64,000 bases of DNA from an uncultured Lachnospiraceae bacterium (GCA_900316855.1 ONEK01000001.1:62001-126000), one strand, 5' to 3'. Shown: positions 34,607-44,348, counted from the stretch's first letter. The notes: generated from the letters alone by a model not told the origin. Numbers and translations: made by a program.

Positions 34607-35881
34607 ATGAATCAGAACACAGAGGAACAACCAAACAGCGGTGAACCGATCCGGGTCCTGCATGTGCTGGGGACGCTGAACCGGGGCGGAGCGGAATCCA
34701 GGATCATGGACCTCTACCGTGCCATGGACCGGAGCAGGGTACAGTTCGACTTCCTCGTTCATTATCCGCTGACCGGTGCGGACCGGAAAAACGGCCTTCT
34801 TACCTCCGAGGAGCTGATGCGTGTCCGTCCGCCGCAGGATTTCGACGAGGAGGTGCTTGCCCTGGGAGGCAGGATCTACGCATTGCCCCGGTTTACCGGC
34901 AGGAATTTCTTCCGGTACCGGAAAGCAGTGCGCCTTTTCTTTTCCCGCCATCATGAGTTTGCGGCTGCAGAGGGACACATGACGAGCATGGCGTCGGTGT
35001 ACCTTCCCATCGCTAAAAGAGCAGGGGTTCCGCTTACCGTAGCACATGCACGAAGCGCGGGAGTCGATGCCGGGCTGCGCGGCAGGGTGACAAGGATATT
35101 CCGCGCGTCTCTGCCGCAGCGGTGCGATGTGATGCTCGCCTGCTCGGAAGAAGCGGGAATTTCGGTATTTGGCAGTAAAGCGATGCACGAGGGCAGAGTT
35201 CACCTCGTACCAAACGCGGTTCCCTGCCGGGAGTTTGCCTTTGATCCTGCACAGCGGGCTGCCATCCGGAGCGAATACGGCATAGACGATGATGAAATCG
35301 TGCTCGGCCACGTCGGGCGCTTTGATTTTATGAAGAATCAGTCGTTTCTTGCCGGAGTGCTGCAAGAGGCTGCGGCACAGAAGCCGGATCTTCCGTTCCG
35401 CATGATTTTCGTCGGGGAAGGTGCCAAGAGGGAAGCCGTACGGGAAGCATTTCAGAAAGCCGGTCTCGGAGAGCGTGTGATCTTTGCCGGCTCCTGCAGC
35501 AGAGAGCGCACAAGGGCAATGTACCAGGCGTTTGACCTGTTCCTGTTCCCGTCGCTTTTCGAGGGCCTTCCGGGGACGGTGGTCGAAGCACAGAGTGCAG
35601 GCCTTCCGTGCTTTCTTTCCGATCAGATCACGAGGGAGGTCGGACTGACACCTCTCGTTCATTTCCTTCCGATCGGGGAGGCGGGCTCCTGGGCGGTGCC
35701 CGTTGCGGAAGCCATGGAAGATGTGCACCTGCACGCTGATAAAAGGAAGGAACGCTCTGACCGGGCGGTCACTGCCCTGCAGGATGCCGGCTTCGATTCC
35801 GGCGTGCTGGCCGGGCGCATGGAGCAGTTTTATCTGTCGGGCGGGAAGGTCCTGCCCGTGAGCACCGGGGAGCACAGGTGA
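34607..35881 (+). CDS. glycosyltransferase family 4 (EpsF-like)
   Basis: This 424-residue GT-B enzyme resembles the EpsF group: VLHVLGTLNRGGAESRIMDLYR at the N-terminus, ending of acceptor domain with HARSAG, then GHVGRFDFMKNQSFLAGVL and FLFPSLFEGLPGTVVEAQSAG (EX7E). An insertion at about 50-85 compared with typical members reads YPLTGADRKNGLLT and may be a variable acceptor loop. The start at 34607 has only a weak ribosome site. It precedes the AsnB-like gene by 6 bp. Confidence 0.87.
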   Translation: MNQNTEEQPNSGEPIRVLHVLGTLNRGGAESRIMDLYRAMDRSRVQFDFLVHYPLTGADRKNGLLTSEELMRVRPPQDFDEEVLALGGRIYALPRFTGRNFFRYRKAVRLFFSRHHEFAAAEGHMTSMASVYLPIAKRAGVPLTVAHARSAGVDAGLRGRVTRIFRASLPQRCDVMLACSEEAGISVFGSKAMHEGRVHLVPNAVPCREFAFDPAQRAAIRSEYGIDDDEIVLGHVGRFDFMKNQSFLAGVLQEAAAQKPDLPFRMIFVGEGAKREAVREAFQKAGLGERVIFAGSCSRERTRAMYQAFDLFLFPSLFEGLPGTVVEAQSAGLPCFLSDQITREVGLTPLVHFLPIGEAGSWAVPVAEAMEDVHLHADKRKERSDRAVTALQDAGFDSGVLAGRMEQFYLSGGKVLPVSTGEHR

Positions 35882-35887
35882 CGTGCG

Positions 35888-37765
35888 ATGTGTGGAATCA
35901 GTGGTTTTATAACAAGGAAAAATATCACAGAAGATAACCTTCGTGTCATGAATGACACGATGATCCACCGCGGACCGGACGATGCCGGAGCGGAGGTCAT
36001 CGTGCGCGGGGACGGCTGGCACATCGGTCTTGCCCAGCGCCGGCTTTCCATCCTGGACCTGTCCGCACAGGGGCACCAGCCGATGCATTCCGCGGATGAC
36101 CGGATCCGGTTGGTTTATAACGGGGAAATCTATAACTATCAGGAGATCGCGGCTAAGATTCCGGAATATCACTTCGTTTCGACGTGCGATACGGAAGTGA
36201 TCATCGCGGCCTATCTCAAGTGGGGCATCCGGAAGGCGGTGGAGCAGTTCAACGGCATGTTTGCCTTTGCTCTGTACGACAGTGCTTCCGGGGAGCTGTA
36301 TCTTGTCCGCGACCGCATGGGTGTGAAGCCGCTGTTTTACCGGCAGGACGGTGACGGAATCGTGTTTGCCTCCGAGCTGAAACCGATCATGAGCTGCCCC
36401 GGCTTTACCGGACGGGTGCGCAGGGACGTCCTTGCAAGGTATCTGTTCCAGCAGTACATCAATGCGCCGGAGTCCATTTTTGAGGATGTTTACCAGCAGG
36501 AGCCGGGGACCATTTTAACGTTCCGGGCCGGGAAGCTGTCGGTCGAGAAATACTGGGATGTTGCAGACGTTTATCACAGGATGGCATCCGATCCGGTCAC
36601 GGATTACGGGGAGGCAAAAGCGGAGCTGAAGAATCTGCTGCAGAAGGCGGTGAAGCGGCGCCTCATTGCGGATGTTCCGCTCGGGTGCTTCCTGTCGGGA
36701 GGCTATGATTCGTCGCTGGTTTCCGCGCTCGCTCAGGAACAGCTGGGGACGGAACCGCTGAAAACATTCTCCATCGGATTTGCGGAGAAGGAATATGATG
36801 AATCCGGCTACGCCAGGGAGGTGGCGAAGCACCTGGGGACGGAGCACCGGGAGCTTGTCATCAGCGAGCCGGAAATGTTCGACCTTGTGGCGAGCATTCC
36901 GCAGTATTTTGACCAGCCCATGGCGGATTCGTCCCAGATTCCCACCATGCTGGTTTCCGCACTCGCAAGGCAGAACGTCACCGTGGCACTTTCGGGCGAT
37001 GCCGGCGATGAGTTCTTCTGCGGTTATAATAATTACGACGACGTGGCACTTGCTCAGAAGCTCGATGCCGCGGGAGCCGCGGCGCACGCCTTCGGCAGAC
37101 TCTTCGGGATCGAGGACCGGTATCCGACGAGAGTGAAGGTGATCTCGCGAAACCGCAGCCCGGAGACGAAGACCCAGTTCTTCGGCATGGGGAGCTATAT
37201 TGACGCGGCTCTCGCCATGCTGGGAAATGATCCGGCACTCCTTCCCGTCAACTACCCGGTGGAGTCCCGCTATCGGGAACATAACTGGCAGATCCGCCGG
37301 ATGCTGCTGGACATGGACACCTACCTTCCGGGCGATATTCTGCAGAAGGTGGACCGCGCCTCCATGAAATATTCGCTCGAGAGCCGCTGCCCCATTCTGG
37401 ATCTGGACGTGATGGAATACTCGTTCCGCATCCCGCAGAAGTTCAAATACAGAGACGGCGTCAAGAAGTACATCCTGAAGGATATTGCATACGATTACAT
37501 TCCGAAGGAGCTTCTGGACCGGAAGAAGAAGGGCTTCGGTGTTCCGCTCGACAAGTGGATGCGGGGACCGCTCCGCCCGCAGCTGGAGGCGTACGCGGAT
37601 CCGGCCTTCCTGAAAAACCAGGGACTTTTCGAGCCTGACTTTACATCAGGGCTGATTCTGGATTACCTGAAGACCGGGGACGGCGGTCCGGCAACCGGCC
37701 GCAACTGGTCGAAGATGGCATGGAGCTTCTTCGTGTTCCAGCAGTGGTACGAGCATTACCTATGA
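35888..37765 (+). CDS. asnB: asparagine synthetase B-like amidotransferase
   Basis: This 625-residue enzyme has an N-terminal glutaminase domain with catalytic Cys2 (MCGISGF) and a C-terminal ATP-pyrophosphatase domain with SGGYDSS (270-276). Such enzymes make asparagine, but members inside O-antigen loci (WbpS in Pseudomonas aeruginosa O6) amidate uronic acids. Because a HexNAc uronate pathway lies just upstream, a sugar-amidating role is a reasonable inference. The ATG follows AGGTGA. The 3' end overlaps the next gene by 4 bp. Confidence 0.88.
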   Translation: MCGISGFITRKNITEDNLRVMNDTMIHRGPDDAGAEVIVRGDGWHIGLAQRRLSILDLSAQGHQPMHSADDRIRLVYNGEIYNYQEIAAKIPEYHFVSTCDTEVIIAAYLKWGIRKAVEQFNGMFAFALYDSASGELYLVRDRMGVKPLFYRQDGDGIVFASELKPIMSCPGFTGRVRRDVLARYLFQQYINAPESIFEDVYQQEPGTILTFRAGKLSVEKYWDVADVYHRMASDPVTDYGEAKAELKNLLQKAVKRRLIADVPLGCFLSGGYDSSLVSALAQEQLGTEPLKTFSIGFAEKEYDESGYAREVAKHLGTEHRELVISEPEMFDLVASIPQYFDQPMADSSQIPTMLVSALARQNVTVALSGDAGDEFFCGYNNYDDVALAQKLDAAGAAAHAFGRLFGIEDRYPTRVKVISRNRSPETKTQFFGMGSYIDAALAMLGNDPALLPVNYPVESRYREHNWQIRRMLLDMDTYLPGDILQKVDRASMKYSLESRCPILDLDVMEYSFRIPQKFKYRDGVKKYILKDIAYDYIPKELLDRKKKGFGVPLDKWMRGPLRPQLEAYADPAFLKNQGLFEPDFTSGLILDYLKTGDGGPATGRNWSKMAWSFFVFQQWYEHYL

Positions 37766-39756
37766 TTATTATCCGCATGTCCGGAGGCCTGGGCAACCAG
37801 ATGTTCCAGTACGCGCTGTACCTGAAGCTGAAACAGCTGGGCCGGGACGTGACCTTCGACGACGAAACTGAATACCGGACGGTGACGGAGGATGGAACGT
37901 TCCGCGAGCGCAGGCCCCGCATGCTGCAGGCCTTCGGGATTGAGGTTCCGAGGGTGCGCAGGGAGGATCTCGTACGGATGACGGATTCGGATCCCTCCCT
38001 GAAATGCCGGATCCGCAGGAAGCTCACGGGGCGTCATTCCGCGGAGATTCATGACGAGGACCTCATCTTTGATCCCGCTTTCCTTGAGAGGACAGAGGGG
38101 TACTACTGCGGATGCTTCCAGAGTCCGCGCTACTTCGCAGGCGCTGAGGAGGCGGTGCGCAGGGCTTTTGCGTTCCCGCAGGATGTGCATGACGATCCTG
38201 TGACGGAGGAATTCGCATCCCGGATTGCACAGAGCGGGCGCGGCAGCTGCAGCATTCACCTGCGGTTCGGGGACTATCTGCAAAAGAGCGGCATTTACGG
38301 CGGCATCTGCACGGATGCCTACTATGACCGCGCTGTGGAATACGTCCGCAGCCGCTGCGGGTCAGTGAGGTTTTACGTATTCTCCAATGACGCCGCGCTT
38401 GCGGGGGAATGGATCCGGCGCAGACAGAGGCCGGACGATTTTACGCTCATAACGGGACACGATGAGGATCATGGATATCTGGATCTGTACCTCATGACGC
38501 TGTGCACCGCACATATCCTCGCGAATTCGAGCTTCTCGTTCTGGGGCGCCTGGCTTTCGCAGGGTTCGGACCAGTTGTGCGTTGCGCCGTCCATGTGGGT
38601 GCATACGCAGGACGGGACGGAACTTACGCGCTGCGATATCTATACGGACGACATGGTGCGGATTTCCCCATCCGGCGACATTGTGAACCGGGAAACGGGG
38701 CAGCTGCCTGCGGTCACGGTCGGGATCACCGCCTGCAACCTGGAGTTCTGCATCCGGGACGCGGTGCGGAGCGTACAGCGCCAGAGTCTGCAGCATCTTG
38801 AAATCATCGCCGTGGACGACGGGTCAACAGACCGGACGGGACAGATCCTGGACGAGCTGGCGGCATCGGATCCCCGCATCCGGGTCCTGCACCTTGACGG
38901 AAAGGGCGTCTCCGCCGCCCGCAACGCGGTCCTGGAGCAGGCCCGCGGAGAGTACACCGGCTTTCTGGACGGGGATGACGTCGTGGATCCGGAGTACTAC
39001 GAGCTGCTGCTCCGCGGAGCGCTTGCTGCGGATGCGGCGGTGTCCATGAGCGCGTACCGCGAGGAGGAGCATCCGGTCCCCGCAGAGGCGGCGGACCTTC
39101 CGGAGGATGAGAGGGTGCGGGTCCTGTTTTCGGAATACCTTGACAGGTCAACGGTCTTCCACGGGGGAGAAGCCCTCGAGAGGTACGTCAGGACCGCACC
39201 GGCGGACAGCAGCGCCCCGCTCCGGATCTACAACAGTGTCTGGAGCAAGCTGTTCCGGAGCGATGTTCTCAAAAGCATACGGTTTGACAACGGAAGGCTC
39301 TCGGAGGATATCATGTTTACAACCCGCGCCCTTGCCCTTGCCGGAACCAGTGTGTATGTCCCCGCAAGGCTCTATGCCTACCGTATGGGCAGAGGCGGGA
39401 GTATCATGAACTCGCGCGTCGGTGAGCGGAGAGTCCGTGATGAGATCCCCTTCTGGGAGGAGCAGATCGCCTTTATCCGGGAACAGGGAAATCCGGAGCT
39501 TGCGGACCTTGCCGCCTATAACCTTACGCTGCGCCTCATCGGCTACGAAGAGGAAATGCGCGGGGTCCCTGAGACCGCCCCTTACGCGGAGGAGATCAGA
39601 AATACCCTGCAAAAACACCGGAAGGCGATCCGCGGCATCGTCCGCGCGAGGAAGGATGCGAAAAAATCCGAACGCATCCGTATCCTGACGTTTCTGTGGT
39701 CACCAGGATGCTATCGCTGCCTGATGAAATGGTATCTGCGCGCAAGGAACGCGTAG
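37762..39756 (+). CDS. GT11-GT2 two-domain glycosyltransferase fusion
   Basis: This 664-residue protein joins two enzymes. Residues 1-295 form an alpha-1,2-fucosyltransferase-like GT11 domain, with MSGGLGNQMFQYALY and SSFSFWGAW; the GDP-fucose motif, normally His-x-Arg-Arg-x-Asp, reads HLRFGDY here (166-172), so the second Arg is Phe. Residues 316-664 form a GT2 domain with ITACNLEFCIRDAVRSV, DDGSTD (352-357), DGDD (403-406) and a C-terminal basic tail. The two join at a short linker without frame change. The lone GT11 at 49121 keeps Arg-Arg. Successive transfer of two sugars by one protein is inferred. Confidence 0.87.
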   Translation: MIIIRMSGGLGNQMFQYALYLKLKQLGRDVTFDDETEYRTVTEDGTFRERRPRMLQAFGIEVPRVRREDLVRMTDSDPSLKCRIRRKLTGRHSAEIHDEDLIFDPAFLERTEGYYCGCFQSPRYFAGAEEAVRRAFAFPQDVHDDPVTEEFASRIAQSGRGSCSIHLRFGDYLQKSGIYGGICTDAYYDRAVEYVRSRCGSVRFYVFSNDAALAGEWIRRRQRPDDFTLITGHDEDHGYLDLYLMTLCTAHILANSSFSFWGAWLSQGSDQLCVAPSMWVHTQDGTELTRCDIYTDDMVRISPSGDIVNRETGQLPAVTVGITACNLEFCIRDAVRSVQRQSLQHLEIIAVDDGSTDRTGQILDELAASDPRIRVLHLDGKGVSAARNAVLEQARGEYTGFLDGDDVVDPEYYELLLRGALAADAAVSMSAYREEEHPVPAEAADLPEDERVRVLFSEYLDRSTVFHGGEALERYVRTAPADSSAPLRIYNSVWSKLFRSDVLKSIRFDNGRLSEDIMFTTRALALAGTSVYVPARLYAYRMGRGGSIMNSRVGERRVRDEIPFWEEQIAFIREQGNPELADLAAYNLTLRLIGYEEEMRGVPETAPYAEEIRNTLQKHRKAIRGIVRARKDAKKSERIRILTFLWSPGCYRCLMKWYLRARNA

Positions 39757-39777
39757 GAAGAGCTTTTCACGAATCAT

Positions 39778-40944
39778 ATGAGCAAACGGCTGCAATCAGT
39801 GAACCGCACATTGGGCACCGCGGCGTTTTACCTCGGTTTCCTCATCGAGACTGCCCTGGTGATCGTCGACAAGAGCAACTTCACCAATCCGTATACCACG
39901 CTGTTTTTCCGGGGGACCTTTGTCCTCTTCGTCCTGAAGATCGTTCTGACGAAGTATCCCCCGAGGGAAATCGCGTTTTTCGCGGTGTGCGCGGCTGTCG
40001 GATTTATCTCGTGGCGCGTGAGCGGGCGGAGTGAGCTGCTGCGGTTTGCGGCTTTCCTCATGGCGGCCGCGGAGGGGATTGACCTCAGGAAGCTTCTGAA
40101 GGTCTGGTTCTTCGCTACGCTCTCGGGGTGCCTTGCCCTGGTTCTGCTGTCCGTCACCGGGATTTACGGCAGGCTGTCCGAGACAGCTGATTACGGCCAC
40201 GGGATTGAGACGAGATTCAGTCTCGGCATGGGGCATCCGAACGCTCTCCACTGCATGGCTGCCATGCTGATTCTGTGCGGGCTGTACCTGTTCGAGGACA
40301 AGCTCCGGGTGTGGATCTATGTGGCGCTCCTTACCGGGGACGTCCTGCTGTATCAGCTGACAAAGTCCAATTCCGGCCTCCTGGTTTCCGTGTGCGCCAT
40401 TGCGGGCTCCGCGCTGCTGCATTACGGCAGGAAGCTGCGGCAGGGCAGGGGAATCTATATCGCGGGGGAGGCGGTATTTGCCGCGGGGCTGTGTTATTCT
40501 GTCTTCGCCGCCATTGTGAATCCGTTCGAGCATCCTCTGTATAAACGGTTCGATTCCCTGCTGACCGGCAGAGCGTCCGGACTGTGGGACACCGTCTATC
40601 ACGACGGGTGCCTGTCCACGTGGTACTGGTTTTCCGCGCGGGAGAATACCACATTTTTCGATATGGGCTGGGTGAGGCTCATCTACTGGTACGGCGTCAT
40701 TCCTGCAGTCCTCATCATTGCCCTTGTGTTTGCGATGTTTCGTGTGATCCGAAGACGCAGGGACTATGCGGCGCTCGTTCTGTTCACGGCGGTCTGCGGC
40801 TACACGGTACTGGAGGCGCACCTCGTATCGGAATACATTGGCAGGAACTTCGTGCTGATCGCTGCGGCAGGCTTCCTGCCGGAGCTCCTTTACCCCGGGG
40901 AGGAAGCCGGGAAGAAGGCGGAGAACCCGGAAGACCCGGAATGA
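39778..40944 (+). CDS. Wzy-like O-antigen polymerase candidate
   Basis: This 388-residue membrane protein has about eleven helices and Wzy-like features: GIETRFSLGMGHPNALH, then FDSLLTGRASGLWD in the long outer loop near 260, and MGWVRLIYWYGVIPAV. Length and topology suit a polysaccharide polymerase that joins flipped repeat units. This is the second polymerase candidate of the locus; that at 17184 is more than twice as long. The ATG at 39778 has only a distant AGGAAG. It directly precedes the initiating transferase gene, with an 89-bp gap that shows no clear promoter. Confidence 0.78.
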   Translation: MSKRLQSVNRTLGTAAFYLGFLIETALVIVDKSNFTNPYTTLFFRGTFVLFVLKIVLTKYPPREIAFFAVCAAVGFISWRVSGRSELLRFAAFLMAAAEGIDLRKLLKVWFFATLSGCLALVLLSVTGIYGRLSETADYGHGIETRFSLGMGHPNALHCMAAMLILCGLYLFEDKLRVWIYVALLTGDVLLYQLTKSNSGLLVSVCAIAGSALLHYGRKLRQGRGIYIAGEAVFAAGLCYSVFAAIVNPFEHPLYKRFDSLLTGRASGLWDTVYHDGCLSTWYWFSARENTTFFDMGWVRLIYWYGVIPAVLIIALVFAMFRVIRRRRDYAALVLFTAVCGYTVLEAHLVSEYIGRNFVLIAAAGFLPELLYPGEEAGKKAENPEDPE

Positions 40945-41033
40945 GAGCCGGACCGGACAGGAGATGAAATCCTGCCCGTCCGATGGAGCTGGAAGCGCTG
41001 TGCTGCCCGCACGCACGGGCGTGGGAGAAAGAC

Positions 41034-42416
41034 ATGAGTCAGAAGAACAGGATCATCCAGACCTACGGACTGTGGTTCCTGGATATGCTGTGCATATTCC
41101 TGTCCTACAATATAGCGACGCAGATCCGTTTCGCGGGAACGAACGACTGGGGCAGCAAGACACTGCACTACCTCGTCATGATCGTGTTCCTCCTGTTCTG
41201 CACGGTTTACAGCTATTTCGTCGACTGGAACCGGGATGTGCTCCGGAGGGGGCTGTTCCGGGAATTTCTTGCCGTCCTGAAGTTCAATACCATCATGCTC
41301 GTGATCTCGCTGGTATTCGTGTTCTTCGCCGGCTGGTCCAACATTCTGTCCCGTATCGTGATCCTGCACTTCGCGTGGATCAATCTCGTCCTGATGTATG
41401 CGGTTCACATCCTGTTCCGCAGGATGATGCGCAACATGCTGAACAATGAGCTGTATGCCACGAAAATCCTGATCGTGACGCAGCGTGCGATGACGGATGA
41501 AACCATAGAGCGGCTGCATTCGCAGCTGGACGCATCGTACCAGATCGTCGGGTCCCTCTCGGTCGATGACCTGAACGAGAGCGACCTTGCAGGCATCACG
41601 GAGAAAATGACACAGATCGCGTTCGACGAGGTCTTCATCAATACGCCTGATTATACGCCGAAGCAGATCGCCCCAATGATCGACGGCTTCGAGAGGATGG
41701 GTGTCGTCTGCCATTACAATCTCGAGCTTCCGGACGGGGGAGGGGCAGCCAGCGCCCCCGGCACGTTCGGGGATTACGCCGTCATGACGTATACGAGGTT
41801 CCGCTCGTCGTACAAACGCCTCCTGATCAAGCGCGTCGTGGACATCGTCGGAGCAGCTGTCGGCCTTGTCATTACCGCTGTGGTCACGGTTTTCCTGGCT
41901 CCCGCCATCAGGCTGGATTCACCGGGGCCGGTGTTCTTCTCCCAGATCCGGGTCGGCAAGAACGGACGCCGCTTCCGGATTTACAAGTTCCGCTCCATGT
42001 ATCTGGACGCCGAGGAGCGCAAGAAGGAACTGGAGCAGCAGAATGAAGTAAAGGGCCTCATGTTCAAGATGGAGGAGGACCCGAGGGTGACCAGGGTAGG
42101 AAGATTCATCCGGAAGACATCGCTCGATGAGCTGCCGCAGTTCTGGAACATCCTGAAGGGCGACATGAGCCTTGTCGGCACGAGACCTCCGACGGAGGAG
42201 GAATTCGAGCATTATGACGAGCATTACCGGCGCCGTCTCTCCATGACACCGGGTCTCACGGGCATGTGGCAGGTCAGCGGACGCAGCAATATCGAGGACT
42301 TTGACGAGGTCGTGAAGCTCGACCTCAAATATATCGACAACTGGTCGCTGACACTGGATTTCAAGATCCTTCTGCAGACGGTCGGTGTCGTCCTGTTTCA
42401 TAAGGGAGCGAAATAG
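41034..42416 (+). CDS. initiating polyprenyl phosphoglycosyl transferase (WbaP/WcaJ type)
   Basis: This 460-residue protein starts repeat-unit synthesis by moving a sugar-1-phosphate from its UDP-sugar to undecaprenyl phosphate. It has four N-terminal membrane helices (about 12-130), a Rossmann-like middle domain, and the catalytic domain after a fifth helix (about 266-290). Signature blocks are DSPGPVFFSQIRVGKNGRRF, YKFRSM, TSLDELPQFWNILKGDMSLVG (Asp365-Glu366) and PGLTGMWQVSGRS. GGGAGAAA lies just before the ATG. Whether it uses glucose, galactose or an amino-sugar cannot be told from sequence. Confidence 0.92.
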   Translation: MSQKNRIIQTYGLWFLDMLCIFLSYNIATQIRFAGTNDWGSKTLHYLVMIVFLLFCTVYSYFVDWNRDVLRRGLFREFLAVLKFNTIMLVISLVFVFFAGWSNILSRIVILHFAWINLVLMYAVHILFRRMMRNMLNNELYATKILIVTQRAMTDETIERLHSQLDASYQIVGSLSVDDLNESDLAGITEKMTQIAFDEVFINTPDYTPKQIAPMIDGFERMGVVCHYNLELPDGGGAASAPGTFGDYAVMTYTRFRSSYKRLLIKRVVDIVGAAVGLVITAVVTVFLAPAIRLDSPGPVFFSQIRVGKNGRRFRIYKFRSMYLDAEERKKELEQQNEVKGLMFKMEEDPRVTRVGRFIRKTSLDELPQFWNILKGDMSLVGTRPPTEEEFEHYDEHYRRRLSMTPGLTGMWQVSGRSNIEDFDEVVKLDLKYIDNWSLTLDFKILLQTVGVVLFHKGAK

Positions 42417-42417
42417 A

Positions 42418-43323
42418 GTGGGAGGAGGAAACCGGGAGTTCCGGATAACCCGGAGCGGTCAGCTGATCCATATCGAGACACTGGCGGATGAGAGAACGCC
42501 GGGGAATCTGTCGGAGTTTTGGAAGGAGCGCGGGACGGACCAGCCCATTCTTCTCCAGATTCACGGAGGAGACTTCAGCAGGTTCTATGAGAAAGCGGGG
42601 GTAATCCGCCGGCTCCTGATCCGCCGGCTTCTCAGGAAGTGCGCACTCATCGTTGTTCCCTCCGACAGCTGGAAGAATGCGTTCTCGACAATCGTACGGG
42701 ATGAGAGAATCCGGGTTCTGCCGGAGGGGGCGGACGCCATTTCCGATGCACGGTTTGAGGAGCTGAAGCCTCTCCGGAGGCAGCGCATGCAGATTCTGTT
42801 TGACGGTGTGATCGGGGAGGACAGCGGCTCGTACGATCTGCCGCAGATCATTGTGCATACCGCGCAGTGCGTCCCGGACGTGCGGTTCGTCCTTGCGGGG
42901 AACGGCGACATTGACGGTGTCAGGGCGATGATTCCGGAGCCGTATGTGAGCCGCAATGTCCTGTTTTCCGGAGATCCCGAACAGGAGGGCAGGACATGGC
43001 TTCTCGAGAGGAGCTGCATTTACCTGCAGCCGTCCTACCACGGGGATGTTCCCGGAGCGGTGCTGGAAGCCATGGGGTACGGACTCGCCGTCGTCGCAAC
43101 CGGAGTCGGTGAGATCGGAGAAATCGTGCGCGACAACTACAATGGATATCTGCCGGAGCCGGGAGACGTCGGGGGAATCACATCCCGGCTTACGGAGCTT
43201 CTGAATGATCCGGAGACGCTGTTCCTTGCGGGGGAGAACTCCCTGTCCATCGTAAGGAGCCGCTACAGCAGGGAACAGTATGAAAGCGGACTGCAGAAGT
43301 ACATGAGGAGCCTTGCAACATGA
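42418..43323 (+). CDS. short glycosyltransferase family 4
   Basis: This 301-residue GT-B protein is shorter than usual (370-400). The donor domain is intact, with FVLAGNGDIDGVRAM and the EX7E segment PSYHGDVPGAVLEAMGYGLA, but the N-terminal acceptor domain lacks about 70 residues, including the usual Gly-Gly-rich first loop. The GTG at 42418 starts right after the preceding stop with AAGGGAG 9 nt upstream, so the short form is likely real rather than a start error. It is coupled to the next gene by a 4-bp overlap. Confidence 0.75.
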   Translation: MGGGNREFRITRSGQLIHIETLADERTPGNLSEFWKERGTDQPILLQIHGGDFSRFYEKAGVIRRLLIRRLLRKCALIVVPSDSWKNAFSTIVRDERIRVLPEGADAISDARFEELKPLRRQRMQILFDGVIGEDSGSYDLPQIIVHTAQCVPDVRFVLAGNGDIDGVRAMIPEPYVSRNVLFSGDPEQEGRTWLLERSCIYLQPSYHGDVPGAVLEAMGYGLAVVATGVGEIGEIVRDNYNGYLPEPGDVGGITSRLTELLNDPETLFLAGENSLSIVRSRYSREQYESGLQKYMRSLAT

Positions 43324-44348
43324 CCACCCCGATGATTGCGGTGATTGTACCGGTCTACAATGTATACGCTTACCTGGAGCAGTGCATCAGCTCAATCCTT
43401 GCCCAGACGTTTCAGGATTTCACCCTGTATCTCGTGGATGACGGTTCGACGGATGGCTCCGGGACTCTCTGCGACAGGGCTTCACGGGCGGATTCCAGGA
43501 TTACCGTACTCCACAAGGAAAACGGGGGCCTTCAGTCCGCGTGGAAGTGCGGCGTCGACCGCAGCCGCGAGCCGTGGCTGTTTTTCGTTGACGGGGACGA
43601 CTGGGTCGACCCGGACGCACTGGAGAAGCTTGCGGTCCCCATCCTGCAGCAGGAGGGGGGAGGCACTATCGTCTGCGGCAGCTATTTTATCGAGCGGACG
43701 GGAAAAGGTACGCGGGAGCGGGTGGACAACGCGCTGCAGCCCGGCGATTACACCGGCAATGACCTGCAGGAGAAAATCCGTGAACGCATTGTGGGAAACG
43801 AGAACCGGACCCTCATCCTGTCCCGCTGCATGAAGCTGATCTCCCGGGAGCTTATCACGGACAACCTGCACTGGTGCGATCCGCGGATCCGGATGGGGGA
43901 GGACGTGAACATCATGGTTCCCGCAATCCTGGATGCGCAGAGGATCGTCGTACTGCGGGATGCTGCCGTCTACCGCTACCGTTTTGTCGGCTCGTCCATG
44001 GTGCACCGCTACGATGAAGGCCTGTATGAAAACATCGTAAGACTCCGGGAAATCCTGAAGAAAATTCTTGCGGACAAGGGCATTCCGGATGCGGAGGGCA
44101 TGGCGGAGCGGGAGTTCCTGTTCCTGCTGTTTATCGAAATGAAAAACGAGATCCGCAGGAAAGACGTGCCGGGACCTGAGGTGTGCGCAAGGATCCGGTC
44201 GCTGTGCGAAATGGAGCACACGGACGAAAGACTGGCGGGTGTTTGCGTTCGGGATCCCGCGAACCGGCTTCTGGCGTTCTTCATGCGCCGGCCCTTACTG
44301 TGGCGGATCCGGCTCGTCCGCCTGGTCTTCACGCACAGAGGTTCATGA
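43320..44348 (+). CDS. glycosyltransferase family 2
   Basis: This 342-residue GT-A enzyme starts MTTPMIAVIVPVYNVYAYLE and has LVDDGSTDGSG for nucleotide binding and DGDDW for metal binding. No membrane helix is present except a weak hydrophobic C-terminal stretch. Its ATG overlaps the stop of the short GT4 gene (ATGA), and its stop overlaps the next GT2 gene the same way, making a three-gene coupled set. It transfers one sugar of the repeat unit; donor and acceptor are unknown. Confidence 0.88.
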   Translation: MTTPMIAVIVPVYNVYAYLEQCISSILAQTFQDFTLYLVDDGSTDGSGTLCDRASRADSRITVLHKENGGLQSAWKCGVDRSREPWLFFVDGDDWVDPDALEKLAVPILQQEGGGTIVCGSYFIERTGKGTRERVDNALQPGDYTGNDLQEKIRERIVGNENRTLILSRCMKLISRELITDNLHWCDPRIRMGEDVNIMVPAILDAQRIVVLRDAAVYRYRFVGSSMVHRYDEGLYENIVRLREILKKILADKGIPDAEGMAEREFLFLLFIEMKNEIRRKDVPGPEVCARIRSLCEMEHTDERLAGVCVRDPANRLLAFFMRRPLLWRIRLVRLVFTHRGS

